Below, one piece after another: positions 22,211-32,853 of a DNA stretch of 64,000 nucleotides. Source of the stretch: Icerya purchasi (Eukaryota > Arthropoda > Insecta > Hemiptera > Monophlebidae). Position 1 is the stretch's first letter; every line of letters begins with the position of its first letter. Location of the stretch: positions 457,683,576 through 457,747,575 of the forward strand of contig CM077116.1 in NCBI GenBank assembly GCA_039619475.1. Reading direction: 5' to 3'. Both the position numbers and the translations under genes were made by a program. Below the pieces are notes generated by a model, which worked only from the letters and a program-made list of their open reading frames with translations, was not told the origin of the DNA and ran no database searches.

Positions 22211-22261
22211 ATAAATGAAACGACCAAGGAGGAAACCAGTCCTTAAATAGATAAGCCAACA

Positions 22262-23599
22262 TCACACCCGACCTTCTGATTGGCTAATGTTATTTCCACT
22301 TTTTATTAGGCCGATAACTGTCTTCCAGTTTGAATCAACTTTTATACCATCATCTTTATTAAAATTTTTATATTTTTCTATTTCAATCGCCTCTCTGATT
22401 AGACGTTTACTTGTGTTTTCGATCTTCGCTATTATTTTTGCGTCTTGAAACTTTATCTCATGTTTCGTGCGCTCTACGTGTTCGGCCACCGCGGATTTTT
22501 CAATACGTCTATGTCGACAGTCTGCTTCGTGCTCTTTAATTCTTACATGTACTGCTCTACCAGTTTGTCCCACGTAACTTAAGCCACACGAACACGGGAG
22601 CCTATATACACCTGCTGCATGTAACGAAGGTAAGTCGTCCTTATTGTTCCTTAAGAAATTTTTTATTTTTTTGTCAGTTCCAAAAACTGGGCGGATTTTA
22701 TTTTTTCTTAAAATACGGCCGATTTTGTCTGTAATGTTCTTAATGTACGGCAACGTGATATTCGTAATCCACTCATTTTCTTTTTCTGCCTCTTCATTTT
22801 TCATTTTCGCTTTCCGAAATTTATTTATTAATTTTTCCGCTTCAAAACTCTTATACCCATTTTCCACCATCACATTTTTTATATTTCTTATTTCATCTTC
22901 GATATTTTCTTGATCACAGACTTTTTCTGCCCTCCTTAACAAAGTTTTAAACACTCCATACATTTGACTAGGACAATGATGCGAATCCTTGTGTAGATAC
23001 TTGTTAGTATGGGTTGGTTTGCGAAACACTGAAGTTTTTACACCTCCCATTGAATTTTTTTCCACCAATACATCTAAAAATGGTAACGTACCATTCTTCT
23101 CCTCTTCCACAGTAAATTTAATGTTTTGGTGAAAGCTGTTTAGATCCGCGAGAATTTCCGTTATTTTCTCTTTACCATACTGCCACACCACAAACGTGTC
23201 ATCCACATACCGCACCCACAACTTCGGGGACCACTTTTTAACGATTTTCTTTTCTAAATCTTCCATAAAGATGTTCGCGAAAATCGGTGCTAGACGTGAG
23301 CCCATCGCCATCCCATCATTTTGTTTGTAGATTTTTTCGTTGAAGGTGAACACATTCGCACGTACTACTGTTTCGATCAAATCCACAGTTAATTGATTTA
23401 CTTTCATCTCCTTTATTAACTGAATGGTTTCCGGAACTGGTACATTCGTAAATAGGGACACCACATCAAAACTAACCATTAAATCGTTCTCATCGAGAGT
23501 TACAGTTTTTAACTTTTCTATAAAGTCGGATGTATTCCGAATATGGTGCTCCGTATTTCCTACGAAATTCTTCAATTTAGCCGCAATTGGTCGTTTCAT
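22262..23599 (-). CDS. Penelope-type reverse transcriptase with GIY-YIG endonuclease (N-truncated)
   Basis: Uninterrupted 445-codon frame. RT motif A SFDVVSLFTNVP (Asp near residue 45), motif B GMAMGSRLAPIFANIF (about 95-110) and motif C YVDD (about 131) are intact, as in Penelope-like RTs related to telomerase. The C-terminal GIY-YIG nuclease is visible as AAGVYRLPCSCGLSYVGQTG (about residues 338-357) with VHVRIKEHEADC after it. The full family protein is usually longer at the N-terminus. Here the first codons (MKRP) come from the inverted end repeat, so the natural start is missing. All catalytic residues I can see remain, but truncation argues against autonomous function. A middle Lys/Glu-rich linker of about 100 residues is typical. 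Confidence 0.85.
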   Translation of the reverse strand: MKRPIAAKLKNFVGNTEHHIRNTSDFIEKLKTVTLDENDLMVSFDVVSLFTNVPVPETIQLIKEMKVNQLTVDLIETVVRANVFTFNEKIYKQNDGMAMGSRLAPIFANIFMEDLEKKIVKKWSPKLWVRYVDDTFVVWQYGKEKITEILADLNSFHQNIKFTVEEEKNGTLPFLDVLVEKNSMGGVKTSVFRKPTHTNKYLHKDSHHCPSQMYGVFKTLLRRAEKVCDQENIEDEIRNIKNVMVENGYKSFEAEKLINKFRKAKMKNEEAEKENEWITNITLPYIKNITDKIGRILRKNKIRPVFGTDKKIKNFLRNNKDDLPSLHAAGVYRLPCSCGLSYVGQTGRAVHVRIKEHEADCRHRRIEKSAVAEHVERTKHEIKFQDAKIIAKIENTSKRLIREAIEIEKYKNFNKDDGIKVDSNWKTVIGLIKSGNNISQSEGRV

Positions 23600-23603
23600 T
23601 TAT

Positions 23604-23646
23604 GGTTCTGATGATGAATAGAGCACTACTATTCGAAACGTCAACC
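23604..23646 (+). ncRNA. Hammerhead ribozyme, inverted end repeat
   Basis: Plus-strand copy of the same motif with identical core, stem II, stem III and stem I. It lies at the 5' side of the RT frame and points the opposite way, because this end repeat is inverted. Confidence 0.75.
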
Positions 23647-23701
23647 GAAGAAAAAAATATGGACGTGGTTGTTACCGAAAAAAATCGACAACTGGATGAT
23701 T

Positions 23702-23989
23702 CGTTACAAATTTTCAATTCTTTTAACGATCAATCGACCTTGTCGAGCACATCTCGAAATTCATTTTTGGAGCTAATTCTTTTAATTAAAAACAGATAGC
23801 GGAAATGCATGCAGATAGTTAAGCTATTAGCATAGCGATTTAAAACCTGATCCCGGGCTTCAATATACGCTTCCACTGAAAATCCTACAAGATATTCTGA
23901 ATTATTTCAGCTGCGTGGCTCTTTTTTTTTCTTCTTCTTAGACCCCAATTCCAAAATTATAGGTGAGGAAATATATTTATTATAATACG
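23702..23989. other. Spacer between the Penelope-like and Jockey-like elements
   Basis: No gene recognised. The plus-strand frame starting inside the right end repeat (QLDDSLQIFNSF...) continues to about 23797 and could be leftover Penelope-like 5' sequence, but nothing in it is diagnostic. Confidence 0.35.
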
Positions 23990-25132
23990 TATAGGACGAG
24001 ATTGATATAGCTGTCATGCAGCTTAATGATGCAATACAGCAGGCTGCATGGAATTCTACACCCGTAAAAAATTATAATAGTAAAAAACAAAATTTACCGT
24101 TTTATATTTTAGAAAAAATCAAGGAAAGCAGGAAGTTTAGAAGAAAACTTTTTCATAGAACTCAGGAAAAAACAGATAAAGCCAAGCTGAACAAACTGAG
24201 TTAGGAAATTAAAAGATTGGTAATTAAATTCAAACAAAACACGTAGAATTTCTCCCATACACAAGAGACGAACTATTCTTTATGGAAAGTTACAAAATGC
24301 ATTAATAGACCGCAACAGCAAAATTTCCCTATTAAAAGAGGCAATAACGAATGGATAAGAAGTGACAGAGACAAAGCTAATGAATTTGCGAATTATCTAA
24401 AACAAGTATTTACACTTGATACAACAAATGATAATAAAAGCATTGTGTATCAGCAAGGGAAAGATGGATCTCTGAGACATTTTGAACCTAGAGAGATATA
24501 TAATGAAATAAAAACAAATATGTGTGTAAAGAAATCTCCCGGTTTTGATTTAATTTCGGTAAAAATACTAAAGGAATTTTTAAAAAGAGGCACAATGGCA
24601 TTAACCCAAATATATAATGCTGTAATAAGAATTGGATATTTTCCCCAACTTTGGAAAGTAGCTCAAATAATTATGCTGCCTAAACCCGGGAAATTACAGA
24701 CAGATATTAAATCATACAGACCAATTAGCTTGCTACCCGTTATTTCTAAGTTGTTTAAAAAATTATTATTGAAAGATTGAACCCAATAATAGAGAGCTAT
24801 ATACCCAATCATCAATTCAGATTTCGAAAAGCATACTCTACAATAGATTAGATCCATAGATTAACAAAAATAATTGAAAAAAGTCTAGAAGAAAAGAAGA
24901 TCTGTACAGCGGTGTTCCTTGACGTGGAGCGAGCGTTTGATAAGGTATGGCACAAGCGATTGATAATTAAACTTAAGAAAATATTACCAATTAAAGTTTG
25001 CAGAATTATTGAATCGTACCTAACTGACAGATGTTTTAGAATAAAGCATAATGATGAATACTCTGAATTGCAAGACATACAAGCAGGAGTACCGCAAGGA
25101 AGCGTCCTCGGACCAATTTTATATTTATTATA

Positions 25133-25159
25133 CACCCTGTCAAGAAAGTATCGGGAATT
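25133..25159 (+). repeat. Mariner left terminal inverted repeat
   Basis: 27 bases, perfectly complementary to 26424-26450, next to the TA at 25131-25132. Confidence 0.9.
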
Positions 25160-25325
25160 ATCAATTTAAATCTCCCGGGTAATAGCTAGGCAGATAATTT
25201 TTTTTTTCCAGGTTGGTACAACTGTTTTGTATTATGATGCCTATTTTTAGCGCGATCTGTCAACCAGTGTGTTTACAGCAGCTGTTAAAATCAGTCGACC
25301 TTGAAGGTTTTGTCGAAGTTTTACA

Positions 25326-26402
25326 ATGAGTGAAAATATTGAACAACGTACTTGTGTTAAATTCTGTGTTTCGAACGAAATTTCTTGTGCCGATACACTG
25401 AAAATGTTACAGAAGGCTTTTGGTGGATCTGCTTTATCAAAAACGCGGGTTTACGAGTGGTACAGAGCGTTCAAGGATGGTCGGGAGACGGTCGAAGACA
25501 TGCTTCGCTCTGGACGGCCTTCAACGAGTGTGACCGATGATAACGTCGATAAAATCAAGGAAATCGTTGCTGAAAATTGTCATGTGAGCTTGAGAGAGAT
25601 GGCTCATGGATTGGGCATGTCACACGAGAGCGTACGTACGATTGTGCACGAAAAATTGGGTATGCAACGCGTTGCGGCTCGGCTTGTTCCGAAAGACCTG
25701 AATTTCTTTCAAAAAAAGTACCGAGAACAGGTAGCTGCAGACATGCTGGATCGAGCCAATTTGGATCCTACCTTCTTGGAAAAGATAATTACTGGTGACG
25801 AGACATGGGTGTACGAGTACGACACGCTTACGAACCAGCAATCGTCCGAATGGCGGCCAATTGGCGCGCCAAAGCCGAAAAAACCTCGCCAAAGCCGATC
25901 GAAAGTGAAGATCATGTTGATTGTTTTCTTCGATATTCGAGGCGTGGTACACTATGAATATGTGCCAGCCGGACAGACAGTCACCAAAGAGTTTTACTTA
26001 AGTGTTTTGAGACGTTTGAGAGAGGCTATCCGTCGTAAACGTAACGATTTGTGGGTCGACAATTCTTGGATTCTCCATCACGATAATGCGCCGTCTCACA
26101 AAGCCATAATTGTGAATGAGTTTTTGGCCAAACACTCGGTAAATATCATCGAACAACCGCCGTATTCACCAGATTTAGCACCCTGCGACTTCTTCCTATT
26201 CTCAAAACTCAAATTTCTGCTACGGGGAATGCGCTTCGAATCGATTGATGACATCAAGACGAATGCGACGCGAGAGCTAAAGGCCATCCCGGAAACCGCC
26301 TATCAGAAGTGCTTTGCCGAGTGGAAAAAGCGTTGGCATATGTGCATCGCTTCGAATGGATGTTATTTTGAAGGTGACAAAATAAATTTGGATGAAAATT
26401 AA
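25326..26402 (+). CDS. Mariner transposase, D,D34D, intact frame
   Basis: 358 residues, the usual mariner length. The N-terminal half carries two helix-turn-helix regions (about 8-110; VYEWYRAFKDGRETVEDMLR, then SLREMAHGLGMSHESVRTIV). A WVYEYD-type block follows the first catalytic Asp in TGDETW (D158). The second Asp is in HHDNAPSH (D253), and the third in YSPDLAPCDFF (D288), exactly 34 residues later, the mariner signature. The C-terminus has WKKRWHMCIASNGCYFEGD, also typical. No stop or frameshift. It would bind the terminal repeats and cut and paste the element at TA sites in the nucleus. Whether it is expressed or active cannot be seen. Confidence 0.92.
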   Translation: MSENIEQRTCVKFCVSNEISCADTLKMLQKAFGGSALSKTRVYEWYRAFKDGRETVEDMLRSGRPSTSVTDDNVDKIKEIVAENCHVSLREMAHGLGMSHESVRTIVHEKLGMQRVAARLVPKDLNFFQKKYREQVAADMLDRANLDPTFLEKIITGDETWVYEYDTLTNQQSSEWRPIGAPKPKKPRQSRSKVKIMLIVFFDIRGVVHYEYVPAGQTVTKEFYLSVLRRLREAIRRKRNDLWVDNSWILHHDNAPSHKAIIVNEFLAKHSVNIIEQPPYSPDLAPCDFFLFSKLKFLLRGMRFESIDDIKTNATRELKAIPETAYQKCFAEWKKRWHMCIASNGCYFEGDKINLDEN

Positions 26403-26423
26403 AAATTGTTCATTTTATTTAAC

Positions 26424-26450
26424 AATTCCCGATACTTTCTTGACAGGGTG
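26424..26450 (-). repeat. Mariner right terminal inverted repeat
   Basis: 27 bases, the exact reverse complement of 25133-25159, followed by TA at 26451-26452. Confidence 0.9.
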
Positions 26451-27265
26451 TATACCGCTGATATTCCTGTTAACGAGCATGTCACGACGGCCATGTTTGC
26501 AGTCGACACAGCTGTGATGGCTATGGGAAATAATATAGAAGAATCAACAATGAACGTGCAGTTCCACATCAAAAATATTTGGAAGTGGACAAGAAAATGG
26601 AAAATAAGCCTTAATGAAGAAAAATCTGTACATATTAATTTTACGAATCGAAGAATCCAGTACAAAATTGTACCCAATATAAAGTGCGTGAAATATTTAG
26701 GTATGCATTTGGATTCGGGATTGAATTGGTCTATGCATATTAATAAAAAAGTAGAACAATTGAAGTTGAAAATGCTGCAGATGAAATGGCTTATTGAAAG
26801 ACAAAGTACCCTGTCGCTGAGCAATAATTGTTGGTATATAATCAAATACTAAAACCAGCGTGGAGTTATGGTTGTCAGCTTTGGGGTTGTGCTAAAGTAG
26901 CCAACATAAAAAAAAATCCAAATGTTCCAGAACAAAGTGCTTAGGACTATCACTAATGCCAGACAATATGAAAGAAACGATGACATTCATCGAGATCTTC
27001 ATGTGCCAGAAGTTTCACAGGTGATAAAGGAACTAGCAAGAATGCACGATTTAAGGCTGCAAAAGCGTATAAACGCAGAACTAAACCTCATGAATTAACC
27101 GAAGAAATAATATAATGCAAAAAAATGCAGGATCGTCCATTGGGAATCCTAGTGTATATATAATAATTACAACTAATCTAGAGTATTACTGAATGTTCGT
27201 GAACTGAACAGATTGTAATAGAAACCACTTAAGTGGGTTTTTTTATATAAAAAAAAAAATAAATT

Positions 27266-28169
27266 ATAATACCTGTGTTCGAAGTAAAGAAACCTAGTGT
27301 ACCTAAAAAGAATGATGTATGCAAATGAATGTGTAGCTTACACAAATTACATTATTGGAAGGGGAAGAGATGAAAAATATAGTCCCGTCGCCGACCAAGT
27401 TGTATGTGAAGCAGTCTGTAGCAACGGTGAAGAAAATAATAAAAAGACAAGTTCATAAAAGTAGAAACATGTAAATACTGTGCTGTACAAATGTGTTCTT
27501 AAATGTAACTTAAAATAATGCATAGAGTAAATTAAGCATGCCGGAAAGGCCACACCGCTTAAGCAGTACAATATCATCGGGTTAACGGTTGAATTAGTGT
27601 GTGCAGAAAGCTACTGATTACGAAAAGTAAATCTAAGGCGCATAGCTCTTTCAGCATACTCCAACAAGACCGCATGGTTACTCCAGCGCTTGTTTAAGAT
27701 AGTACATCTTTTGTACTTGCAGAATATATGGCTCATGGTGAACCTGATTTTCGAGGAGCAATTTAAAACCTAAAAATCTGCGGTAATCTTTATTGAATTT
27801 GAGGAAAATATTTTCGGTAATTTTGCGGAAAGGCTAGAATTGCCATTAAAACTATTTGTACGTGACGCTTGAACTTTACCATTGCAGTTATCTGCAATTT
27901 CCTCCGCTAAAATCATTATTACTGACGCAGTTTTTTCTTTTCATCGTTCGATTCGGATTTCAATGGTAATTACAATTTCAGAAGAAAAAAACGTTTATTA
28001 CATGTCGGTGCGGCAGCGACTGCAGCTGAGGCGATAGATGATGAAGTGGTCGTTGGTGAACGGTTTCGCTAGACCCTTGCTTCCACCAGCCTAACAGGAA
28101 CGGTACAGGAGCGCTTAAAGATATTCTTACTATATAGGGCAGCTACGTGACTATTATGGGTAGGCGTTC
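27266..28169. other. Spacer, possible decayed Jockey-like sequence
   Basis: No convincing gene. The right part (about 27950-28170) borders the Jockey-like endonuclease on the minus strand and may be its decayed continuation, but I could not follow a frame. A minus-strand frame at 27347-27577 has no domain. Confidence 0.35.
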
Positions 28170-28470
28170 GGTCAATGTCTCAGATGCGATCGATCCACAG
28201 GACGTTCTTACCACATGTCAGCATCGTAACCTTGGTAGTGCTTGATATTATTTCGAATGATTATTCCAGAACCATTCCACCCACTGCCATTAGGATGCGG
28301 AGTGTAGTACAGTATATAATTACGAAATTTTATTTTATCACCATATTTAATGTGAGTTTCAGATATCAGTGCAATATCGATATTATTGTGATTTAGATAA
28401 ATGTCATGTTCATTTTTTCGCCACCGTCAGCATTCCAAGTGGTTATTCTTAGAGATGCTTCCGTCATTGT
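28170..28470 (-). pseudogene. N-terminal endonuclease of a Jockey-like ORF2
   Basis: On the minus strand an ATG near 28464 opens with TEASLRITTWNADG, the usual Jockey endonuclease start. After a 1-base frameshift near 28400 it continues as LNHNNIDIALISETHIKYGD and FRNYILYYTPHPNGSG with GIIIRN. Homology fades by about 28170. The gag-like ORF lies upstream on the same strand, so both are probably parts of one decayed element. Confidence 0.7.
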
Positions 28471-28807
28471 GATTTCCGCTGGTTAATTTTATTTTCCAGG
28501 CGAGAAATTCTTCTATTCACTTACTGAAGTAACTTCCAAATATCAGCTGCAGTTGGCTCAACTACGGATTGATTTGAGGACGCTTCGGTCGTAGGCGAAT
28601 CTAAACTTTCCTTATTGCTTTTACTATTATTATTACAAACACGCCTGCGTTTTATCTTGGTAGCGGGGAAAGTTATTAGGTTTGTATCAGTTTGGATTGT
28701 GCCTTTTGACCTATCGTCAGATTCTATAGTAGCCGGCAGCGGTGATGGAATCGTTTCTTCCCTCTATTGCACACGTTGCACTGCTGAAATTTGTTTAGTT
28801 TTAGCAC

Positions 28808-29896
28808 CTATATTTTTTTATATACTAGACACCCTTTCCAGCTAGCTGTATGATTGCCACCATAATTTGCACATTTATAGGGATCTGATTTTTCCTTTTT
28901 ACATTGCTCTGTTAAGTGTTTTTCACTGCATTTAACACATCGAGGCTGTCTAGCACAGTATCTAGCGGTATGGTCAGGGACTTGGAAACGTTTGAACTGC
29001 GGAATGTCATTCTTTTCGCGCGGCGATTCAACTGTGACCTTACAGTGAAGTAGATACGATAATTTGAAGATATACTTATTATTTGCTTTGGATTCTAAAT
29101 TAACATAAAATGAAGGTAATGAAATTTTCTTAGTTTCCTGGTTTACCATGATAGTATCTGATGCTTTTTGCACGATTACTTTTCGTGTTATGAATAGATC
29201 GGCTACATCAGTAGCTATATGTCCGGCTTTATACAATTCAGCTTTAATATCCTCAATTTCAGTGATATGATGTAAACCACGTATGACTACTCTGCATGGC
29301 TTAACAGATTTACACCGGTAAGAATTAAATTCTACCCCATACAGTTCATGAGCGGAGTTTTGGCTTGCTTCTTTTAACATCTCAATCGTATTTCTGTAGG
29401 AGTCGGAGTTCTTACAATTTAATTTAACGTCTCCATTGGCACAGTTCTGAAGGGCCATTTCGTTATTAATATTGTTGTCGAGTACTTTTATCACAGCTCT
29501 AATATTTGAAATATTATGAACATATATTGGGGGGGGGAGTATGCGTGGAGTTTTAATCGCATTAGCATATTCTTTTGGTTTTTCATTCCAGATGTAGTGT
29601 TTGCATTCACCGAATTTTTCATCACAACTGCCTTCGTTGCTGCTTTATTTTTTAGAATTGATATTTCCTGTTTTAGTTTGACAATCTCGTTTTCATAAGG
29701 AAGAGTGTTAATTGATCATAGCTTGATTTACAGTAAAAACAATCTGAATCTGACGTTCAATGGCGGTATAAATATCCTTCGTTAATTTCGGAATATCTCC
29801 TTTTGTTTCCTTTTTATTGTGAAAAATATTCACTAGCCTGTCGTTAGAGTCCAGCTTATTTTTAATTTCGCTTAAAATTTCAGCGAATTGTGACAA
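28808..29896 (-). pseudogene. Jockey-like gag (ORF1) with zinc knuckles, frameshifted
   Basis: Minus strand. An N-terminal frame at 29708-29896 is followed by a coiled-coil-like segment (ENEIVKLKQEISILKNKA) in another frame, then breaks near the G-run at 29528-29536. From 29494 the main frame runs to 28808 with VKPCRVVIRGLHHITEIED, a domain like the one preceding zinc knuckles in arthropod gag proteins. Knuckles follow: CVKCSEKHLTEQC, then CANYGGNHTASWKGC, where one expected Cys is Tyr. A shortened first knuckle seems to be lost in VPDHTARYC. The expected role is binding element RNA. The region 29897-30190 may be its 5' UTR. Confidence 0.7.
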
Positions 29897-30192
29897 TATT
29901 AGAAAGCAAGTTTCAGCTGATTAAATTAACATATGTATGTCTTAACGTTTGTTGATTATTAAGTACCTCTGTATTTGTAAATCACGAACGACTCGCTTAA
30001 AATTATACAATCTACTCAAATTATGTTTACTGGCAATTTTGGCTGTAGAGTGCAAATTTGAATCAGTTGGAACAATAAATTAGCGTTTGCCAAGTGATAA
30101 CACCAACCGAGTTGAGAATTAAACTGTCGCCAGTAAGGTCGAACCGAATATTTCTACATTTATAGGAAAAAACTAAAATCGAACATAATCTG

Positions 30193-30566
30193 ATGTTGTT
30201 TCCATTGTTCGTATGCGCTTTGGCCATTCTTTGCTGTCTTTCTTCCAGATTTCGTTTCTCCTTGATTTCTTCTCCACACTGTCCTCTCCATCCGGATGAT
30301 GCAATTATTTGCGACGCCGATCATGTGTTCTTCCAGTGTTCATCCCTCTCCGTGGAGCGTTCTGCCTTATATTCTTATTTGCTTAAGCTTGGACTTCTTA
30401 CCCCTTATTGTGCATCCCATATCCTGTTCTTTCCTTCCCCACTAATTATTCCTGCTATTTGTTCCTTTTTAGTTAAAATTTCTGATCGAATCAAAATATA
30501 ACCGACTTCTTTCTGGGTAAAGGTCCTTGGTTGACGAGCCCAAAAAAAAAAAAACAAAAAAAAAAC
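30193..30566 (+). mobile_element. Copy C: 3' end of the A-F family element
   Basis: A 5'-truncated copy holding only the last 100 or so codons of ORF2 (SSRFRFSLISSPHCPLHPDD and the zinc motif ending DADHVFFQC), the ORF2 stop at 30499-30501, the 3' stem-loop TGGG at 30514-30517 to CCCA at 30539-30542, and poly(A) from 30542. It lies directly against the RTE fragment. Confidence 0.8.
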
Positions 30567-31145
30567 GAAGAAATAGTGCATGGGTTACAGAAAAAATAAT
30601 AAATATGATAAATGACAGAAGACAATTAGTAGATAAAACAAGCCCAGAATATAAAACCTTACACAAGCTAATAATAAAAGAATTCAAACAAGCAAAAACA
30701 GATTGGTATAATCAAATGTGCAAAGAAATAGAAGCATTACAAAATAAACACTGTTATCGGGAAATGCATGCGAAGATAATGTATATGATGAAGCAACATA
30801 AAATGCGAAAATCAAGAATTATGACAACCAAAAAAAAAACAATGTCTGCAATGCATAGAGAAAAAAAAAATCCAAGAAGCCTGGATGGATTACATATCGC
30901 ACTTATACGAAGACATAAACAGACCAAGAAATGTTAGGATCAGGGCAACAGGAAATACACCAAATATAAAAAGATGGGAACTGAGTAGAGTTATTGATAG
31001 GGCCAGAAATAGAAGAGCGGCTGGCGAAGATAGAATTCCAGTGGATTTAATCAAACACATGCCGGAACAAGTACACCTACAAAATTTATTAAATAAGATA
31101 CATATATCATGAAGGCAAACTCCCCAAAAATTTCAAGAATATTAA
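30567..31145 (+). pseudogene. RTE-like ORF2, segment upstream of copy D
   Basis: A plus-strand frame with SAWVTEKIINMINDRRQLVD, EYKTLHKLIIKEFKQAK and WYNQMCKEIEALQ, the linker between endonuclease and RT of RTE elements. After frame breaks, MDYISHLYEDINR and RNRRAAGEDRIPVDLIKHM follow, ending with a GKLPKNFKN-like segment at about 31110-31137. At that point copy D interrupts it; the continuation is at 37429. Confidence 0.75.
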
Positions 31146-31446
31146 TTTTACTATCGGTTATTCGCTCGCGTGCTTATCAATTAACGACTGTTCGGCGATA
31201 ACGGCATCTTCACTTTCAAAGACATCGTTTGTATAGCTGATAAGACTGGTGAGATCGTTTTAATTTAATCGCTCTGCGCTCGTCTTTCGGTTATTTAGCA
31301 GTCTTTCTTAAGAAGATTAAGTTCATTCTGTTTAGTTAATTTATTTCTATTTATATATTTTATTTTATTTTATTTTCTTCCGTTACCCCTCCCCCCCCCT
31401 TTTTTTCCCCTTCTTTTCTCTATTTCTTATTTTCTGTGTTTGATCA

Positions 31447-32799
31447 ATGAGCTCGTCTAGTGGAGGCCGCTGAGATGATAGTAATGATGATAACAACAAT
31501 AGTAATACTATATTAAGTAATACTAACCATAATAATTCTGATAGTAATACTAATAATAACAATATGAATATCGCAATATTTGCCGACAATCACCCAGGTC
31601 CTTTCACGGTCTACGTGGAAGGTTGCTCTGAGGATAGAAACATCGGCAATCTCCACCCTTTAGCCCGTGCAAGGCTTATTCACGCTGCGGCCACTCCTCT
31701 AAGCAGAATTGATTCTCTCGGCAAGGGTCGCATTGCGGTCCAATTTCCTTCTGCTTCTTACGCAAACTCTTTCTTAAATAATTCCATTTTTCTTTCATCC
31801 AACAATATCAAAGCGTACATTCCCAACAGTCTACTATACAGATTGGGTGTCATCACAGATATCCACCCATCGTTCACAGAAAAGGACATCCTGGAGGGAA
31901 TTTGGTCCTCTATTCCCATCGTTTCTATCCGCCGAATTCATCGTACTTCCGAGGGAAAGAAAATTCCGACAAGGTCTGTTGAATTGAAGTTTCTCAACAC
32001 AGTTCTTCCGGAATTCGTCTCTATTTTCCAACTGAGATTTCTTGTCTCCCCTAGCATCCGTCAACCTACTCAGTGTTCGAAGTGTTTCCTATTTGGACAC
32101 ATCGCCAAACACTGTCGTAGCACCTCCCCTATCTGCCCCCACTGTGCCTCTCGACACCTTATTACAGACTGCAGCAATCTGCAAGAACCGCCACTTTGTC
32201 GCAACTGCAAAGGCCCTCACTGCTCTAACGATCGTTCTTGCCCAGAATGGGGAAGACAAAAAGACATTAAGAGGCTACTGGCCTTTGAAAATATTTCTTT
32301 TCAAGAGGCTGCCTCTTTAAACAAGAATCGCTTTGTATCACAAGCATTCACCTACGCGGATCGAGCCGCGGTGTCCCCTTTGTCGCACAGAGCTCCTTCC
32401 AAAGGGCCTACCTCCTCCCCATCTCGAATCTATTCTCCTCCTAGCCCTAAATCTCCCACTTTCCACAAACCTCGTAATCCTAAATCTTCATATGTTCCTT
32501 CTCCTCAATTTCCTTCGCTTCCTTCTAACTTTATCCCTCACCCCTCTAATGGATGGGCTCTTAGGAGACCTACTCATTCAAATATCACGGCTACAAATGA
32601 TACCTATGCCCCAACTACTTTTCAAACCAATCCTACCTCCCTGACTAACATTTCTGTTCCTTCCTCGGTTTCTCCGCCCGTAATTCAAACTATCTCGGCG
32701 GCCATCATGGAGCATCTTAACTCCAACAACATTGTTTCTTCTTCCTCCTTTGTTGACTCATTATCATCGTTTCTCTCCAATAATCCTTGTTCTCAATAG
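31447..32799 (+). pseudogene. Copy D ORF1, gag-like with three zinc knuckles; early stop
   Basis: The frame probably started at ATG 31447 (MSSSSGGR) but meets TGA at 31471-31473. From there an Asn/Ser/Asp-rich stretch leads to a second in-frame ATG at 31564, giving 411 residues. Residues of about 10-140 (from 31564) look RRM-like (FTVYVEGC...RIAVQFPSASYANSFL). Three knuckles follow at about residues 172-225: CSKCFLFGHIAKHC, CPHCASRHLITDC and CRNCKGPHCSNDRSC. The C-terminal 180 residues are Ser/Pro-rich and low in complexity. Starting at 31564 may still give a complete RNA-binding protein, so loss of function is not certain. Confidence 0.75.
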
Positions 32800-32853
32800 T
32801 TACAGAAGCATAAAAGTTTAAAGCTCGGAGCCAAGCATTGCTTCTTATTTTCG

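Larger units (their letters stand above)
22114..23701 (-). mobile_element. Penelope-like element, truncated, with inverted ribozyme-bearing ends
   Basis: The RT/GIY-YIG frame is flanked by inverted repeats at about 22114-22226 and 23587-23701, nearly identical over about 113 bases. Each arm contains a hammerhead motif. The left arm lies 3' of the coding frame in the same orientation; the right arm is the inverted copy and now supplies the first codons of the frame. Homology between arms stops at GACCAA, where the RT body begins abruptly. This fits a 5'-truncated insertion with an inverted end, common in this class. I see no convincing target-site duplication. Confidence 0.85.
25133..26450 (+). 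mobile_element. Complete mariner transposon, apparently intact
   Basis: A 1,318-bp element between TA dinucleotides (25131-25132 and 26451-26452), the expected mariner target duplication. Terminal inverted repeats of 27 bases match perfectly: left 25133-25159, starting CACCCTGTCAAGAAAGTA, and right 26424-26450. One uninterrupted transposase frame fills the interior. It sits inside a Jockey-like RT gene and is therefore younger than it. I do not assign a mariner subfamily. Confidence 0.92.
24016..26852 (+). pseudogene. Jockey-like ORF2 remnant (RT), frameshifted and split
   Basis: 24016-24204 is the linker before RT (LPFYILEKIKESRKFRRKLF). RT begins near 24520 with KKSPGFDLISVKIL, then KSYRPISLLPVISKLF at about 24715-24760. 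After a frame break it continues at 24912 with DVERAFDKVWHKRL and GVPQGSVLGPILYLLYT. The mariner enters at the TA after this motif. Motif C, beyond the mariner, is FAVDTA instead of the expected F/YADDTA, so one catalytic Asp is replaced by Val. The thumb (KCVKYLGMHLDSGLNW) ends near 26850. Removing the mariner plus one TA (1,320 bases, divisible by three) rejoins the frame exactly. Inactive. Confidence 0.8.
23990..27265 (+). mobile_element. Jockey-like non-LTR element interrupted by a mariner
   Basis: Fragments of one ORF2 run from about 24010 to 27100, split by the mariner at 25133-26450. The 3' region has the short palindrome CCACTTAAGTGG (about 27225-27238), then T-rich sequence and an A-run with AATAAA at about 27250-27262, a plausible tail. 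No RNase H is seen, which fits the Jockey clade. The endonuclease domain and ORF1 are missing on the 5' side. Confidence 0.75.

Noticed and set aside
27225..27260. Palindrome CCACTTAAGTGG followed by T-rich sequence, resembling a bacterial intrinsic terminator
   Set aside because: The context is an insect retroelement 3' end with an A-rich tail. A rho-independent terminator is not meaningful here.
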